From positions 1 through 22,397 of IMG/VR virus record IMGVR_UViG_3300025674_000442: DNA of 22,397 bases; one strand, 5' to 3'. Positions 21,567 to 22,397 of the stretch are shown here, one piece after another; the stretch's first letter is position 1; every line of letters starts with the position of its first letter. This stretch comes from a virus. The position numbers and the translations under genes are program-made. The notes beneath the pieces were generated by a model. That model was given only the letters and a program-made list of their open reading frames with translations. It was not told the origin of the DNA and searched no databases.

Positions 21567-22397
21567 TTATGCAGTCTTGTCGTACTGGACCTTAACCAAA
21601 CCGCCTTCGTCACGTACAACAGAACCAGCCTTGAGCATACCGTTAGTAAGCCAAGAAGTTTTCTGTGGTACATAGTTGATTTCAGTCTTCATGTCGATAC
21701 CGATGGCCAGGCCAACAGCGGGACGCTGGAAGAACCAAGAATCAACGACGTTAGCCGCTTCAGTCAGACCGCCTTCCGCACGAGTCTCAAGGATGATGAA
21801 CTGGAAGCCAACAAGAGTGTTGATCTCGCCAGATACAAGAGCCTTGACTGCTTGGTAGTCAGAAGAAGTAGCTTTCTCGTCGCTCAAAAGACCGCCAAGA
21901 CCGCCAGCTTCGATGACAGCAAACAACTCAGTGTTAGGAACTCCCTGATCACGTAGCTCGACCTGCGCTGAGTTAACCTTAGCGATAGTCAAGTTAGTGC
22001 CACCAGCCGCTACAGCAGTGGTCAGTGGAGTAGAGGCGTCCATAGCGTCGATGACAAGCTGATCACAACGACGACCCAAGGCACCAGCGATAGTAGTCGC
22101 CAGCTCTTGCTTCTCGTCAAAGTTTACGTCTTGTGCGTCGAAGATGTCGGTGTACTCAGGAGCATTCCAGTTTGCGAGAGTCGCAGTCTTGAATGCATGT
22201 CCTACGTCCATTGGATCAACATCAGCCGAGCTAGTCTTCTGGTTAGCAAGACCTTTGCCCATACGACGGAACTTGTAGGTGTCACCTACTACGTTGTTTC
22301 GGAGTGTGACAGCGTTCTTGAGCAAGCCAGCGTTCGCATAAGCGTGCTTCACCATGCTGTCAAATTCAGTTACCGCTACTGCGGAGAGATTAATTGA
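21567..22397 (-). CDS. Major capsid protein, N terminus beyond window
   Basis: The frame is open to the right edge: 276 residues are visible, and the ATG at 22355 is internal. The residues before it (INLSAVAVTEFDSMVKHAYA) match the typical N end of this podovirus capsid family, so the real start is slightly beyond 22397. Family-like parts are the N-terminal FDSMVKHAY, the middle DVNFDEKQELATTIAGALGR and the C-terminal end (SWFFQRPAVGLAIGIDMKTE, then INYVPQKTSWL). The fold is expected to be HK97-type. It is the most highly expressed late protein in such phages, and a terminator follows it. Confidence 0.9.
   Translation of the reverse strand, partial: SINLSAVAVTEFDSMVKHAYANAGLLKNAVTLRNNVVGDTYKFRRMGKGLANQKTSSADVDPMDVGHAFKTATLANWNAPEYTDIFDAQDVNFDEKQELATTIAGALGRRCDQLVIDAMDASTPLTTAVAAGGTNLTIAKVNSAQVELRDQGVPNTELFAVIEAGGLGGLLSDEKATSSDYQAVKALVSGEINTLVGFQFIILETRAEGGLTEAANVVDSWFFQRPAVGLAIGIDMKTEINYVPQKTSWLTNGMLKAGSVVRDEGGLVKVQYDKTA

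Noticed and set aside
1-22397. CRISPR array, insertion sequence or integrase
   Set aside because: No spaced repeats, terminal inverted repeats with a transposase or recombinase motifs were seen anywhere in the window.

Overview
The window is part of a tailed-phage genome of the short-tailed (podovirus) type. Every convincing protein gene lies on the minus strand, so transcription runs from right to left. Gene ends overlap by one to a few bases (TAATG, TGATG, ATGA or GTGA junctions) almost throughout. From right to left, the virion genes follow the T7 order: major capsid protein, gp11-like and gp12-like tail tube proteins, gp14-, gp15- and gp16-like internal (ejection) proteins, and a gp17-like tail fibre. 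There is no gp13 equivalent in that order. Portal, terminase, DNA polymerase, RNA polymerase and integrase are not in the window, so lifestyle and replication type cannot be read here. The modular S74-type tail fibre and the small basic proteins beside it resemble phages of marine Gram-negative bacteria; that host assignment is inference.

Layout. 22397-21567: capsid gene, cut by the right edge, followed by a UUCG-loop terminator placed like T7 Tphi. 21521-7426: tail, ejection and fibre genes. 7426-6296: four small genes, one of them transglutaminase-like and one a 51-residue basic protein. 6293-5210: lysis group made of a coiled-coil membrane protein, a 3TM holin and an M15 peptidase endolysin. 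5196-5147: a putative leftward promoter with a near-perfect palindrome at the expected start site. 5127-2741: a compact eight-gene unit with two unknowns, an annealing-protein-like gene, another unknown, an SSB-like protein ending in DDIPF, an XRE-type repressor, a second HTH protein and a secreted small protein. 2742-2715: strong terminator stem. 2714-2405: no firm gene, but a possible plus-strand small RNA. 2404-1: an unknown, a replication-module-like protein, a 42-residue membrane-like micro-ORF, a NinB-like protein, an HTH-metallophosphoesterase and the first codons of a further gene leaving the left edge.

How it fits together. The right two thirds is the late module (head, tail, DNA ejection, host recognition, lysis). 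The left quarter is an early or recombination module with its own apparent promoter, operator and terminator. The two modules point the same way, and no terminator is visible between the endolysin gene and the operator. Late transcripts could therefore run into the early unit, and the XRE protein is the natural candidate to act on the palindrome.
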